DNA of 64,000 bases, taken from Paenibacillus sp. HGH0039 (GTDB taxonomy: Bacteria > Bacillota > Bacilli > Paenibacillales > NBRC-103111). The stretch spans positions 2,706,232 to 2,770,231 of the forward strand of contig NZ_KE150412.1 in assembly GCF_000411255.1 (NCBI RefSeq), read 5' to 3'. A program made the translations under genes and the position numbers. The notes beneath the pieces are model-generated. The model was not told where the DNA came from. It searched no databases and saw nothing but the letters and a program-made list of their open reading frames with translations. This document shows, one piece after another, positions 26,852-36,053 of the stretch (position 1 is its first letter; every line of letters begins with the position of its first letter).

Positions 26852-28153
26852 TTAATCGTCTATACGCACCACTTCGAGCTTCAGGTACCGGTTCTTTTCC
26901 CGCTCCAGCACCGTAAATTTCACGTTCTCATAGGTCAGGGATTCTCCTTCGGCGAGGTCGTCGCGATGACCGTACAGCCATCCGCCGATGGTATCCCATC
27001 TTTCGGTTTCAAGCTCCACAAGCAGTCGGTCGTTCACGATAGGAATGGACACTTTACCGTCCAATACGAGATGCCCTTCGCCTTTTACCAGAATCTCCGG
27101 CTCTTCCTTCATATCGAATTCGTCACGGATTTCGCCGACGATTTCCTCCAGAATGTCCTCGATGGTAACCATACCCGAGGTGCCGCCGTATTCATCGATA
27201 AGAATCGCGATATGCGTGCCTTCCTTCTGCATCCTTTTCAAGAGCGCATTGACGGGAATCACCTCGGAAACCGCCATAACCGGCTGAATCAGCGTAGTGA
27301 CATCAAGCTCCTCGTCATCCTCGTAAGCCAGAAAGAATTTCTTCGTATTCACAATCCCGATCACGTTATCCTTGCTCTCTTCGACAACGGGAAAACGGGT
27401 ATACTGCTGTTCTTTGATAATCGCCAGGTTCTCCTCCCGGGTCTTATTCGCGTACAGACAGATCATATCGGTGCGGGGCACCATAATATCTTTGGCGAGC
27501 ATATTGTCAAAAGCAAAGATCCGGCTGACGTAGCCGTACTCGGCCTGGTTAATTTTACCGCTTTCAAAACTTTCGTTAATAATAATCTGAAGCTCTTCTT
27601 CCGAGTGCGCTTCTTCATGCTCCGTTGCCGGCTTAATGCCGAATAGCTTGACAAGCTGGTTGGCGGAACCGTTCAGCACCCAGATAAAAGGATACATGAC
27701 TTTGTTAAACCAGATGATCGGACGTGCGGTAAGCAGCGCCACAGCCTCTGTTTTGCGGATAGCGATCGTTTTCGGAGCCAATTCGCCGATTACGACGTGA
27801 AGGAAGGTGATAATAATGAAGGCGATAAGAAACGAAAGCAGTCCGGTTAACGATTCGTGCAGATGCAAGGATTCGAAAACGGGATGCAAGATTTTCTCCA
27901 CCGTCGGTTCACCCAACCAGCCTAAACCCAGAGACGTAATGGTAATGCCGAGCTGACACGCGGACAAATATCCGTCCAGATTGGTAAGCACCTGCTTCAC
28001 GGCCCTCGCGTTGCTTTTGCCTTCGGCGATCAACTGATCCACCCGGCTGCCCCGGAGCCGTACGACGGCGAATTCCACTGCCACGAAAAACGCGGAGAGT
28101 CCAATCAATAAGGCAATCATAAAAAGGTTTAACAAATAACTGTCACTTTCCAT
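26852..28153 (-). CDS. CNNM/CorC-family (HlyC-like) membrane protein
   Basis: 433 residues. Parts in order: DUF21/CNNM membrane domain with about four helices (1-190), a CBS-pair (about 205-325; MVPRTDMICLY, FPVVEESKDNVIGIV, HIAILIDEYGGTSGMVTIEDILEEIVGEI) and a CorC_HlyC C-terminal domain (about 345-430). Relatives such as B. subtilis MpfA (YhdP) export Mg2+; a divalent-cation efflux role is likely here. The old name haemolysin is misleading. Single gene. Confidence 0.9.
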   Translation of the reverse strand: MESDSYLLNLFMIALLIGLSAFFVAVEFAVVRLRGSRVDQLIAEGKSNARAVKQVLTNLDGYLSACQLGITITSLGLGWLGEPTVEKILHPVFESLHLHESLTGLLSFLIAFIIITFLHVVIGELAPKTIAIRKTEAVALLTARPIIWFNKVMYPFIWVLNGSANQLVKLFGIKPATEHEEAHSEEELQIIINESFESGKINQAEYGYVSRIFAFDNMLAKDIMVPRTDMICLYANKTREENLAIIKEQQYTRFPVVEESKDNVIGIVNTKKFFLAYEDDEELDVTTLIQPVMAVSEVIPVNALLKRMQKEGTHIAILIDEYGGTSGMVTIEDILEEIVGEIRDEFDMKEEPEILVKGEGHLVLDGKVSIPIVNDRLLVELETERWDTIGGWLYGHRDDLAEGESLTYENVKFTVLEREKNRYLKLEVVRIDD

Positions 28154-28362
28154 TTCGGTAATCTACTCCCTTAATATAAAGATAACCATTCCTTACGTGG
28201 ACTCCAGCCTTATGGTTTCATTTCTCGGACCTAAAAAAACAGATTTTTTTCGCCAATATATTGAAGACCGGAAGCTGGACAAAGCCTTCTGGAAAGTTAT
28301 AGGATGAATAGGAATGACTTCAAGATAGAGAAACGTTATTTCGATAAAGGATTGGTTTAAAG

Positions 28363-28950
28363 ATGAAAAAACAGGTTTTTATGCTGACCTCTGCGCTTAT
28401 TCTGCTTGCGGGCTGCGATAGTACGGGCACGGGAGAGAAAATTGAAACCGCGGGGACTCCGGTTTCTACCCCCGTAACGCCCTCGTCCGGGACGGGCGAA
28501 ACGTCCGCACCCGTTACGCCATCATCCCGCATTGCAGGCACTACTGCGCCCATCTCAAAGCCTGTGGAGCTTCCATCCGTCACCTCGGTGTCTTCCATTC
28601 CGGCGAAGCCTCCGACTCAAGAGGAAAAGGGCAAGTCCGGAACACTTGCAGACGGGAGCGGGTCTATTGCCGGCGATGGTATGACGGCCTTCGATTTTAA
28701 AGCCGGGGACGGCTTTCAGTTTTATCTGGAGAACAAGGGCGCCCAACGCCTGTTTTATCGCGTGATCTATCCCGGCGGGCAAAATCTGGTAGAGAGGACG
28801 ATTCTTCAACCCGGAGAGTCACATTCCTTTACTTTTCAAAAAAGCAGTCAAGATCTGCCGGGAGTACACGGGGTTTATACGGTTTACATGTACAACGATG
28901 ACGGATCAACTATTGACTACGCGCTGGTCGTGCGTATTTTACATCTATAA
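28363..28950 (+). CDS. small lipoprotein with intracellular-protease-inhibitor-like end
   Basis: 195 residues. Lipoprotein signal MKKQVFMLTSALILLAGC, then a Ser/Thr/Pro-rich tether (about 20-95), then a compact domain (FYLENKGAQRLFYRVIYPGG, ILQPGESHSFTFQ, VYTVYMYNDDGSTIDYALVVRI) with a beta-sandwich look. I do not recognise the domain. The ribosome site AAAGGA is 12 nt away. Convergent to the MMPL gene with a shared terminator. Confidence 0.75.
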   Translation: MKKQVFMLTSALILLAGCDSTGTGEKIETAGTPVSTPVTPSSGTGETSAPVTPSSRIAGTTAPISKPVELPSVTSVSSIPAKPPTQEEKGKSGTLADGSGSIAGDGMTAFDFKAGDGFQFYLENKGAQRLFYRVIYPGGQNLVERTILQPGESHSFTFQKSSQDLPGVHGVYTVYMYNDDGSTIDYALVVRILHL

Positions 28951-28956
28951 AAAAAA

Positions 28957-28995
28957 CCTCCGGACCGCTTGAAGAAAGCGAATTCGGAGGTTCTT
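28957..28995. terminator. bidirectional intrinsic terminator
   Basis: ACCTCCG/CGGAGGT arms with inner CGCTT/AAGCG, poly-A on the left side and T-rich right side; serves the convergent lipoprotein and MMPL genes. Confidence 0.88.
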
Positions 28996-29011
28996 TGCGA
29001 TTCCTATATGT

Positions 29012-32000
29012 TTAATGCAAGCTGTGTGAAGCCGAATCGGCGCTGTAAGAAGCGTCTTCTCCGCGTTCTTTGCGGCCCATAAACGGCCACCAGTTGGCCG
29101 GACCGAACATCCGCACCATGACCGGAATAAACAGCGGCAGCATGATCAGCGCGTACAGGAACAGTCCGCACAGCACAATCGTGGCGATCTGCAGCAGGGA
29201 CATGACGCCCGAAGGCAGCATGGCCGCAAAGGTTCCGCCCAGAATGAGGGCTGCGGACATAATGACCGTCCCCATGTTTTTCATCGCTTCCAAAATCGCC
29301 TGCTGCGGAGACAGATGGCGGTATTCTTTGAACCGGTCCATGAGGAAAATGCTGTAGTCGATTCCGAGCGCCATCAGCATCACGAAACCGAAGAACGGAA
29401 CGGCCCAGGAAATCCCGGAGTATCCGAGCATCCGTACGAAAATCACTTCCGTAATCGCCATGGACGTGTAATACGTCAGCAGGAGCGAAAGAATCAGATA
29501 GATCGGAATGACAATCGAACGGAACAAGACGATCAATATAAGCGCAATTCCGATCAGCATGAGCATCGCGGTACGCGAGTAATCCGCTGCGGAGATGTTT
29601 TTCAAGTCGTTGTTCATGCTCGTGACGCCGTCTACGGCATAAGCCGCATTCTGGAGCGGAGTGCCTTTGACGGCGCGTTCCACGGCTGCCGTAAGCTCGC
29701 CGGACTGCTCCAGCGTCTCGACTTCGTACGGGTTGCCTTCGAAGATGACTTCGAACTTCGCGATCTTGCGGTCCTTGGACATGTACGCATCCAGCGAAGG
29801 CTGGAAGTCCGCTCCGGAGATGACGTCCTGCGGCATGAACCAGCCGCTGATCTGCTTGTTCGGCGCGGCCGAAAGCTCCTTCAGGTAGTCCTGAGCGGAT
29901 TTCAGGCCGCCGGATACCTGCGACAAGCCGTTTACGCTCTTGTCGAGGCCGCCCGTCAGCTCGCCGAGCTGGCCGTTCAGTTGGGCGAAGCCCTGCTGAA
30001 GCTCTTTCTGCCCGCTGCTCAGCTTGTCGAAGCCCTTGGTCAGCTCGGGCAGCTTCGCGACGATCCGGCCCTGGCCGTCGGCCGCCTGATCAATGCCGGC
30101 CTGCAGCTTGGCGATGCCGTCGGAGAGCTGAGCCAGCCCCTGCGCGAGTGCGGCCTGCCCGGCGGCGGCTTTCTCGAAGCCCGCGTTGGCCTGCTGAAGG
30201 CCCTGGCTGGCACCGGCAAGCTGCTGGTTCAGCTGCTTCAGCCCTTCGCCGAGCTGCGCCGCGCCCGTCTGAAGCTGGGTCACCGCGCCCTGCGTCTTGA
30301 GGAAGTCGGGGTCCGACTTCAGCTCGGGGTACTTCTGCGCGAGGCCGCCCAGCCCCTGGCCGACATCGCCGAGCCCTTGGGCCAGGCCGGAAGCCTGCGA
30401 GGCGACGTCCCCGTAAGCTTGGGTCAGCTGGCCGAGACCGCCGCCGACCTGCTTGTAACCGGCAAGCAGGTCACTGCTCGCCGCGGCGAGCTGATCCGCG
30501 CTTGCCTTGGCCTGCGCAAGCCCCGCGCGGAGCTCGCCCGCACCGGCGGAACCGCTGCGCAGACCCGCCTCGAGACGCTCCAACCCGTCGCCGAGCTGCA
30601 CAACGCCCGTCTTGAGGGCGTTCGTGCCGTCCACGAGCTGCTTCGCGCCGCTCACGGCCTCGTTGAGCTTAGGCGCATTGGCGCTTAGCGCGCCGCTCGC
30701 TTCGGAGAGGCCTTTGCCGATCTCTCCGAGGCCGTCGCCGCTTTGGCCGAGGCCGCCCTCAAGCTTGTCGACCTGGGTGGCTACCTGCAGATCGTCAAGC
30801 GCTTCTCCCGTCGGGCGGGTTACGCTGCGGACGTTCTTGACGCCGTCTACCTTCGCCAGCTCGCGCGTGATCTGTTCGACGGCCGCCAGCCCTTCCGAGT
30901 TGTCGAGCGGCTTGTCGGTTTTCACGACGACGGTTGAAGGAAGCGTATCTCCGGGGCCGAAGCTGGAGGAGATCAGGTTAAACGCTTTGACCGAATCGTA
31001 TTTCTCCCCGATTTCATCCAGGGAGTTAAAGGAGGTCGATCCCTTGTACGCGACCAGGAAAGGAACGATAATGACCGCGAGAATCACTAGGGACCAAAGC
31101 GGTTTTTTTAACGAAAAAGAACCTACGGCACCCCACAGGCGGCTCGGTTTATGCTCCAAGGAGCCTTTGGCCGGCCAGAAAATCACTTTGCCCAGAACGG
31201 CCATAAAGAACGGCACGAGCGTGACCAGCGCAAGCAGCATCACGGCCACGCCGACCGCCACGGCAACCGCCGATCGGTACAGGACGAAGGTCGAGAAGCC
31301 GATGGAAGCGAACCCGACCAGGACCGCCAGACCCGAGAAAAATACGGTCCGTCCCGCCGTCCGGTATGTGGCGAGAATCGCCTCCGTTTTATCTCCCGAA
31401 TGGGCAAGCTCTTCCTTGAAGCGGGAAATGAGCAGAATGCAGTAATCGGTCCCGATCCCGAATAAAACGGCGACGAGGAATATCTGCGTAAAGTTCGACA
31501 GCGGGAAATCCGCATATTTTACGAGAAAAGCCACGACGGATTGCGAGACCAAATAGCTGAAGCCCACCGTCAAAAGCGGAATAAACGGCGCTACGGCCGA
31601 GCGGAATACGATGAAGAGAATGGCCAGAATGAAAATAACGGTGATGTATTCCGTTTTCTTCAGTCCCTCCTGGGAGCTTGCCATCACGTCTTCCTGGATC
31701 AGCCAGTTTCCGGTGTAATAATGCTCCACCTTAACGTCGGAAACCGTTCCGTACAGCGCGTCGCGGACTTCTTTGGCTTCCCGGCCGTCTTTGGCCGTGT
31801 TCACCAGCACGAGCACGGTTTTCCCGTCCGCGGATACCATCTGCTTTTCCAGTTCCTTCTTGTCAAAATGCGTCATCACGCTTGTAACGCCGGCGGAATC
31901 CTTGGCGTTCTTGAGCTTGTCGACTCCCCGCTTGACTTCGTCAAGCTGAGCTTGCGTCAGTTTCTCCGTGCCGTGAAAGACCAGCACCGATGATTGCTCG

Positions 32001-32197
32001 CCTTCGGCTTCCGGAGAGCCTTTCTTCATTTCCTCGATCAGTTTGGACGCCTTCGTGGAAGAATACCCTTCCGGTACGGTAATCTGGCCTTTCTCCCGGA
32101 CCAGCGATTCCATGTTCGGCGCAGTGAGCATCAGCCCCGCCGCTACGGCGATCCACAGCACCAATACGAGCCATCTGAGCTTCAATACGGTTCTCAT
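29012..32197 (-). CDS. MMPL/RND-superfamily transporter with long coiled extracellular loop
   Basis: 1061 residues. Two MMPL modules (about 150-350 and 850-1030), each with RND-type helix clusters (FGIGTDYCILLISRFKEE and LGIDYSIFLMDRFKEYR are the family D-Y/E-R motifs). Between them lies a region of about 350 residues (480-800) of repeated L-x-x-G/L-x-x-A heptads (GLGQLTQ, GLGDVGQGLGGLAQ, QLSDGIAKLQAGID), predicted to be a helical stalk outside the membrane. Related to YdgH/YdfJ of Bacillus; likely lipid or drug export. Overlaps marR by 4 bp (ATGA), so co-translated with its likely regulator. Confidence 0.9.
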   Translation of the reverse strand: MRTVLKLRWLVLVLWIAVAAGLMLTAPNMESLVREKGQITVPEGYSSTKASKLIEEMKKGSPEAEGEQSSVLVFHGTEKLTQAQLDEVKRGVDKLKNAKDSAGVTSVMTHFDKKELEKQMVSADGKTVLVLVNTAKDGREAKEVRDALYGTVSDVKVEHYYTGNWLIQEDVMASSQEGLKKTEYITVIFILAILFIVFRSAVAPFIPLLTVGFSYLVSQSVVAFLVKYADFPLSNFTQIFLVAVLFGIGTDYCILLISRFKEELAHSGDKTEAILATYRTAGRTVFFSGLAVLVGFASIGFSTFVLYRSAVAVAVGVAVMLLALVTLVPFFMAVLGKVIFWPAKGSLEHKPSRLWGAVGSFSLKKPLWSLVILAVIIVPFLVAYKGSTSFNSLDEIGEKYDSVKAFNLISSSFGPGDTLPSTVVVKTDKPLDNSEGLAAVEQITRELAKVDGVKNVRSVTRPTGEALDDLQVATQVDKLEGGLGQSGDGLGEIGKGLSEASGALSANAPKLNEAVSGAKQLVDGTNALKTGVVQLGDGLERLEAGLRSGSAGAGELRAGLAQAKASADQLAAASSDLLAGYKQVGGGLGQLTQAYGDVASQASGLAQGLGDVGQGLGGLAQKYPELKSDPDFLKTQGAVTQLQTGAAQLGEGLKQLNQQLAGASQGLQQANAGFEKAAAGQAALAQGLAQLSDGIAKLQAGIDQAADGQGRIVAKLPELTKGFDKLSSGQKELQQGFAQLNGQLGELTGGLDKSVNGLSQVSGGLKSAQDYLKELSAAPNKQISGWFMPQDVISGADFQPSLDAYMSKDRKIAKFEVIFEGNPYEVETLEQSGELTAAVERAVKGTPLQNAAYAVDGVTSMNNDLKNISAADYSRTAMLMLIGIALILIVLFRSIVIPIYLILSLLLTYYTSMAITEVIFVRMLGYSGISWAVPFFGFVMLMALGIDYSIFLMDRFKEYRHLSPQQAILEAMKNMGTVIMSAALILGGTFAAMLPSGVMSLLQIATIVLCGLFLYALIMLPLFIPVMVRMFGPANWWPFMGRKERGEDASYSADSASHSLH

Positions 32198-32661
32198 CCC
32201 TTGTGTCTGCTCCCCTCATCCGGCTGCTGGACCAAAACGTCCGCCAGTTTCTCAAAGGTCTCTATAAACGTTATTGCTTCCTGCCCGTCAAAATGTTTAA
32301 TCACGCCGGCCAACAATTCCTGAATGCGAAGCCGCATTTCGTTCACGGCCGCGGTTCCCTTGTCCGTCAGCGCCAAATAAGTCACTCTGCGGTCCTTGTC
32401 GTCCGGCATCCGGACAATAAGCTCCTTGTCGGCAAGACGGGTGATAATCGCCGTAATGGAGCTTTTGCCCACGCAAAAAATTTCCGCCAGCTCAGAGGAG
32501 GTGCATTGACCCCGGCTCTGCAAATAACGGAGGGTGGCGTACTGCTCCTGCGTCAGTTCCTCCGGCATCCGGTCCTTGATCATGGCGTTGAGCCGCCGGT
32601 TCACCGTAAAAATCGTGCTTTCGTAACGGTCGATAATCTGTGACAGTAAGGTTTCGTCCAT
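32194..32661 (-). CDS. MarR-family regulator of the MMPL transporter
   Basis: 155 residues. Winged helix with SSELAEIFCVGKSSITAIITRLADKELIVR and the wing PDDKDRRVTYLALTDKG. Close to the YdgG/YdcH group paired with MMPL transporters. First gene of the operon. Three TATAGTTCTA-type boxes lie in its promoter region. Confidence 0.92.
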   Translation of the reverse strand: MDETLLSQIIDRYESTIFTVNRRLNAMIKDRMPEELTQEQYATLRYLQSRGQCTSSELAEIFCVGKSSITAIITRLADKELIVRMPDDKDRRVTYLALTDKGTAAVNEMRLRIQELLAGVIKHFDGQEAITFIETFEKLADVLVQQPDEGSRHKG

Positions 32662-32696
32662 AATAACCCCTTTCGAAGTTCCTGCTGTGCCTTCTA

Positions 32697-32751
32697 TATA
32701 GTTCTATTGTCATATAGTTCTACTATAGAATTATTCAATGAGAGAACTATA
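32697..32751 (-). promoter_or_regulatory. three repeated operator boxes upstream of marR-MMPL
   Basis: TATAGTTCTA occurs at 32697-32706 and 32713-32722 in the same orientation and its inverse AGAACTATA at 32743-32751. They overlap the AT-rich promoter (TTGAAT and TATATG on the minus strand). Probable MarR binding sites. A similar AATAGTTCTATT box is found at 53194. Confidence 0.7.
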
Positions 32752-32826
32752 ACAAATATTGCCTGGGCCGTCAACAAAAGCCGGGTGAAAGGACGGCCCC
32801 AGGTGTCTCCTTTATTTTAGCCAAGC

Positions 32827-32888
32827 AAAAAAAGACTCCTCACCCGTAAGGCAGCTATCGTTCGATAGGCCCTTTCGTCAAGGAGTCT
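32827..32888 (-). terminator. intrinsic terminator of glpD
   Basis: Minus strand: AGACTCCT arms (32833-32840 with 32881-32888), inner CTATCG/CGATAG hairpin, then seven T. Confidence 0.85.
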
Positions 32889-32929
32889 CTTCTGCTTTTA
32901 TTTGATAAGATCAATCCGTTTCCGTTCTA

Positions 32930-34615
32930 TCAACGTACAAGCTCGGGAGTCTTCTCGTCAATCGGCACAGTCGCGTCATGCAGATCCCGCTCCAGCTCCG
33001 CCGTATAAGCGGTGCGCTGCTCTTCCGTCCAGTTGAACCGGGATGCCATGTAATGGATCACCGGTTCTTTCCAAGTTCTCACCCACTTGATGTTGAAAAA
33101 CACCGCGCCCGTCCGGCGGACGAAGAAGTCGGAAGGCTTGACGGTCATCTCCTGCTCGATGGAATACACGAGCGAACCTAACAGCGAGGCCGGCATCCGG
33201 AACGTCTCCGCTTCTCCCCGCTTCGTTTCGATCAAACGATACACCTTGTCGATGTTGGAGCCGTAGCGCTGGGCAAGCAGACGGGCTTCCATCACCGTCA
33301 GGCCGATCTTCTGCCCGTCCGCGACTTTTTGCTCCACGAACTGCGGGTAGCGGGCGGACCCGCCTACGTCGCCTCCCGAGATGGGGAGCGTTCTTGTCTG
33401 GCATTCGGACACCTGAATGCCGCCCTCTTCCTGAAGCTGGCGGACGACCAGGTCCACGACGGTTTCGGCCATTTTCCGGTACCCGGTCAGTTTACCGCCC
33501 GCAATGGAGATTAAGCCGGAGTCCGAAACGAAAATTTCGTCCTTGCGCGAGATCTCCGACGGGTCCTTGCCCTCCTGGTGAATGAGCGGACGGAGACCGG
33601 CCCAGCTGGATTCGACGTCCTGCTCGGTCAGCCGGAGGCTCGGGAACATCTCGTTAGCCGCACGGATGATATACGTCCGGTCTTCCGTGGTCATGACCGG
33701 ATGAGCGATATCCTCCTTATAGTTCGTATCGGTCGTGCCGATGTAGGTTTTGCCGTCTCTCGGAATGGCGAACAGCATCCGGCCGTCCGGCGTGTCGAAG
33801 TAAATCGCCTGCCGCAGCGGGAACCGCTCCCCGTCGAAGACAAGGTGGACGCCTTTCGTCAGACGGAGCGTCTTCCCTTTCTTCGAGCCGTCGCGCTCGC
33901 GGAGAGTGTCCACCCACGGTCCGGCCGCATTGACGATCCGCTTCGCCCGGATCAGGTGCGTTTCGCCGGACAGCTGGTCGGCCACGCGGACACCGGTCAC
34001 CCGTCCGTTCTCGTACTCGAAAGCTTCCACTTTCGCATAGGACACGGCCTGCACGCCGAAATCGACGGCTTTCTTCATCACTTCGATCGTCAGCCGCGCA
34101 TCGTCCGTGCGGTATTCGACGTAGTAGCCGCCGCCTTTCAGATGCTTATCCTTGAGCAGCGGCTCTTTATCCAGCGTTTCCTGCGGGCTCAGCATGCTGC
34201 GGCGCTCGCTCTTCTTCACGCCGGCCAGGAAATCGTACACCCGCAGGCCGATGGACGTCGAGAAAGCTCCGAACGTTCCGCCCTGATAGAAGGGCAGCAG
34301 CATCCATTCGGGCGTCGTTACATGCGGGCCGTTCTCGTATACGATGGCCCGCTCCTTGCCGACTTCCGCCACAACCTTGACTTCCAGCTGCTTCAGGTAA
34401 CGCAGCCCTCCGTGGACAAGCTTGGTCGAGCGGCTCGACGTGCCCTGCGCGAAGTCCTGCATATCGACCAGCGCCGTTTTCAGTCCCCGGGACTGGGCAT
34501 CGAGTGCAATCCCCGCGCCCGTAATGCCTCCGCCGATCACGAGCACGTCAAATATCCGGTCTTCCATTCTCCATAGGCTTTCTTTTCTTGTATCTCCCGA
34601 AAAAGCTGTCTCCAT
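32930..34615 (-). CDS. glpD: aerobic glycerol-3-phosphate dehydrogenase
   Basis: 561 residues, membrane-associated flavoenzyme oxidising sn-glycerol-3-phosphate to dihydroxyacetone phosphate and passing electrons to quinone. FAD fold [22 protein letters not shown] near residue 24-45; [17 protein letters not shown] and NAAGPWVD are GlpD signatures; the C-terminal domain has the usual helical cap. The ATG behind GAGGGGAG is preferred to an upstream codon. Preceded by its own promoter and a GlpP-type leader. It completes the route UgpAEB import, UgpQ hydrolysis, GlpD oxidation. Confidence 0.95.
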   Translation of the reverse strand: METAFSGDTRKESLWRMEDRIFDVLVIGGGITGAGIALDAQSRGLKTALVDMQDFAQGTSSRSTKLVHGGLRYLKQLEVKVVAEVGKERAIVYENGPHVTTPEWMLLPFYQGGTFGAFSTSIGLRVYDFLAGVKKSERRSMLSPQETLDKEPLLKDKHLKGGGYYVEYRTDDARLTIEVMKKAVDFGVQAVSYAKVEAFEYENGRVTGVRVADQLSGETHLIRAKRIVNAAGPWVDTLRERDGSKKGKTLRLTKGVHLVFDGERFPLRQAIYFDTPDGRMLFAIPRDGKTYIGTTDTNYKEDIAHPVMTTEDRTYIIRAANEMFPSLRLTEQDVESSWAGLRPLIHQEGKDPSEISRKDEIFVSDSGLISIAGGKLTGYRKMAETVVDLVVRQLQEEGGIQVSECQTRTLPISGGDVGGSARYPQFVEQKVADGQKIGLTVMEARLLAQRYGSNIDKVYRLIETKRGEAETFRMPASLLGSLVYSIEQEMTVKPSDFFVRRTGAVFFNIKWVRTWKEPVIHYMASRFNWTEEQRTAYTAELERDLHDATVPIDEKTPELVR

Positions 34616-34639
34616 GTTGCTCTCCCCTCTGAGATAAAC

Positions 34640-34692
34640 AAAAAAACCACAAACATGCCGGCTACGTCCTAGACGTAACGGCTGTCGTGGTT
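34640..34692 (-). terminator. glpD leader attenuator terminator
   Basis: Minus-strand hairpin with outer arms AACCAC/GTGGTT and inner GACGTA-type pairing, followed by seven T, located between promoter and glpD. Its 5' arm (AACCA) is shared with the GlpP element. Confidence 0.85.
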
Positions 34693-34710
34693 TCTCCTGA
34701 TCTCCAACCA
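34688..34710 (-). promoter_or_regulatory. GlpP-type antiterminator element of glpD leader
   Basis: 23-nt RNA element: stem TGGTT/AACCA closing the 13-nt loop GGAGA-TCA-GGAGA. The 3' stem strand is the first arm of the attenuator, so forming this hairpin blocks termination. Identical loop logic occurs at 36993 and 40510 with different stem bases. Confidence 0.75.
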
Positions 34711-34731
34711 AATGTATGAACTTATGTGATC

Positions 34732-34760
34732 ATTTTACCATATTCCATCCGAACTTGAAA
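34732..34760 (-). promoter_or_regulatory. glpD promoter
   Basis: Minus strand TTTCAA and TAAAAT with a 17-bp spacer, just behind the glpP stop codon. Confidence 0.5.
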
Positions 34761-34780
34761 GCAATACGGCCAAAACGGGC

Positions 34781-35338
34781 TCACGCCTGATAGTGTTTCC
34801 AGAGCGAGCTGTCCGAGGTCGTCACGGCCGTGGCGCCCGCCTCCAGCGCGTTTTCGACATCGCTTACGGTCCGGATCAAGCCTCCGGCAACGATAGGGAT
34901 GCCGGTAGCTTCGCCGACCTCCTTGATGATGTGGGGCATGACCCCCGGGAGGACTTCGATGTAATCCGGCTTCGTCCTCTCCAGAAGCGTGTAGCTTTTG
35001 CGAAGGGCGCTGGAGTCGAGGAGAAAGAGCCGCTGGATCGCCAGCAGTCCGTTCTCCTTCGTCTTCATGATGACGCTCGCACGCGTCGAAATCAGCCCGG
35101 TGGGCTTGATGTATTGGCAGAGGTACTCCGTCGCGTACTCGTCGTTCTTCAGCCCCTCCACAAGATCCACATGCAGAAGCGGCTTTTTGCCGTGGGATTT
35201 CGCCAGGTCCACAAGGCTTTTCAGCATGCCGATATGGCAGTCGAGCAGCACGATGTACTGGAACGGAGACGTCAGCAGCTTCTCCAAATCCTTGATTTTG
35301 CGAACAGCGGGCAGAACCCTCTGGTTGTTAAACGACAT
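34781..35338 (-). CDS. glpP: glycerol-3-phosphate responsive antiterminator
   Basis: 185 residues, full length for GlpP. A TIM-barrel-like RNA-binding protein: FNNQRVLPAVRKIKDLEKLL, VLLDCHIGML, LLHVDLVEGLKNDEYATEYLC, ISTRASVIMKTKENGL, IEVLPGVMPHII and IVAGGLIRTVSDVE are family blocks. With glycerol-3-phosphate bound it lets RNA polymerase read through leader terminators. Third gene after ugpQ and mgtC-like gene (24-bp gap), itself behind a GlpP-type leader, so positive autoregulation is predicted. Confidence 0.95.
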   Translation of the reverse strand: MSFNNQRVLPAVRKIKDLEKLLTSPFQYIVLLDCHIGMLKSLVDLAKSHGKKPLLHVDLVEGLKNDEYATEYLCQYIKPTGLISTRASVIMKTKENGLLAIQRLFLLDSSALRKSYTLLERTKPDYIEVLPGVMPHIIKEVGEATGIPIVAGGLIRTVSDVENALEAGATAVTTSDSSLWKHYQA

Positions 35339-35362
35339 GGGCTTAACTCCTTTACTGCGGAC

Positions 35363-36046
35363 TTACGAGCTGATCGTTTCGACCTCAACGGCCACCACGT
35401 CCGTGATGTGTTTGATCTTGGAATAAATGACCGTGGTCCGGTGCTTCTCCGGCGCGGAAACGACCAGTTGGATTTGCCTCAGTTCATCCTTCAAGTCCTT
35501 GATTTTGATGTGCTTCACTTTCAGGAACTCCTGATGAAGCTCGTCGATGACGTAGGACAGGTCGGCGCTGGGGCTTACAATGATGAGAATGGCCAGGTTC
35601 CGCTCGCTCAGCTTGCGGGGCCCGAACCATTTGAAGAAGAGCGGAATCAGGTTGATCGCCATAATGATCAGCACGACCGCCGTAGCCGCTTCCTTGTAAA
35701 AACCCGCGCCCGCGGCGATGCCGAGCGCCGAAGCCGCCCATACCATCGCCGCGGTGGTCAGGCCGGAAATGATCTCGTTGCTGCGCCGCAGAATAACCCC
35801 GGCGCCGATAAAACCGACGCCGCTGATGATCTGCGCGGCCAGACGCATCGGGTCCATATTCGTCGTCCCGGGAATGGCATACTTATGGACGGATTCGATG
35901 GACACGATGGTGATAAGACAGCTGGCCACCGAGATAACCATGCTCGTTTTGAGGCCAAGCGGTTTATGCTTGAGCTGGCGGTCGATCCCGATAAAGGCAC
36001 CGAGGATGAGCGCCATAAAAAGCTTTTGAAGAAAAATGTAACTCAT
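35363..36046 (-). CDS. MgtC/SapB-family membrane protein
   Basis: 227 residues. Four to five N-terminal membrane helices with ALILGAFIGIDRQLKHKPLGLKT, RLAAQIISGVGFIGAGVILR and GLTTAAMVWAASALGIAAGAGFY (MgtC core), then a cytoplasmic ACT-like domain (150-227). MgtC proteins modulate Mg2+, phosphate or ATPase-linked physiology. Here it sits 7 bp after ugpQ and 24 bp before glpP, so it should be made when glycerol-phosphate is sensed; an unusual partner. Confidence 0.92.
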   Translation of the reverse strand: MSYIFLQKLFMALILGAFIGIDRQLKHKPLGLKTSMVISVASCLITIVSIESVHKYAIPGTTNMDPMRLAAQIISGVGFIGAGVILRRSNEIISGLTTAAMVWAASALGIAAGAGFYKEAATAVVLIIMAINLIPLFFKWFGPRKLSERNLAILIIVSPSADLSYVIDELHQEFLKVKHIKIKDLKDELRQIQLVVSAPEKHRTTVIYSKIKHITDVVAVEVETISS

Positions 36047-36053
36047 GCTGTAC

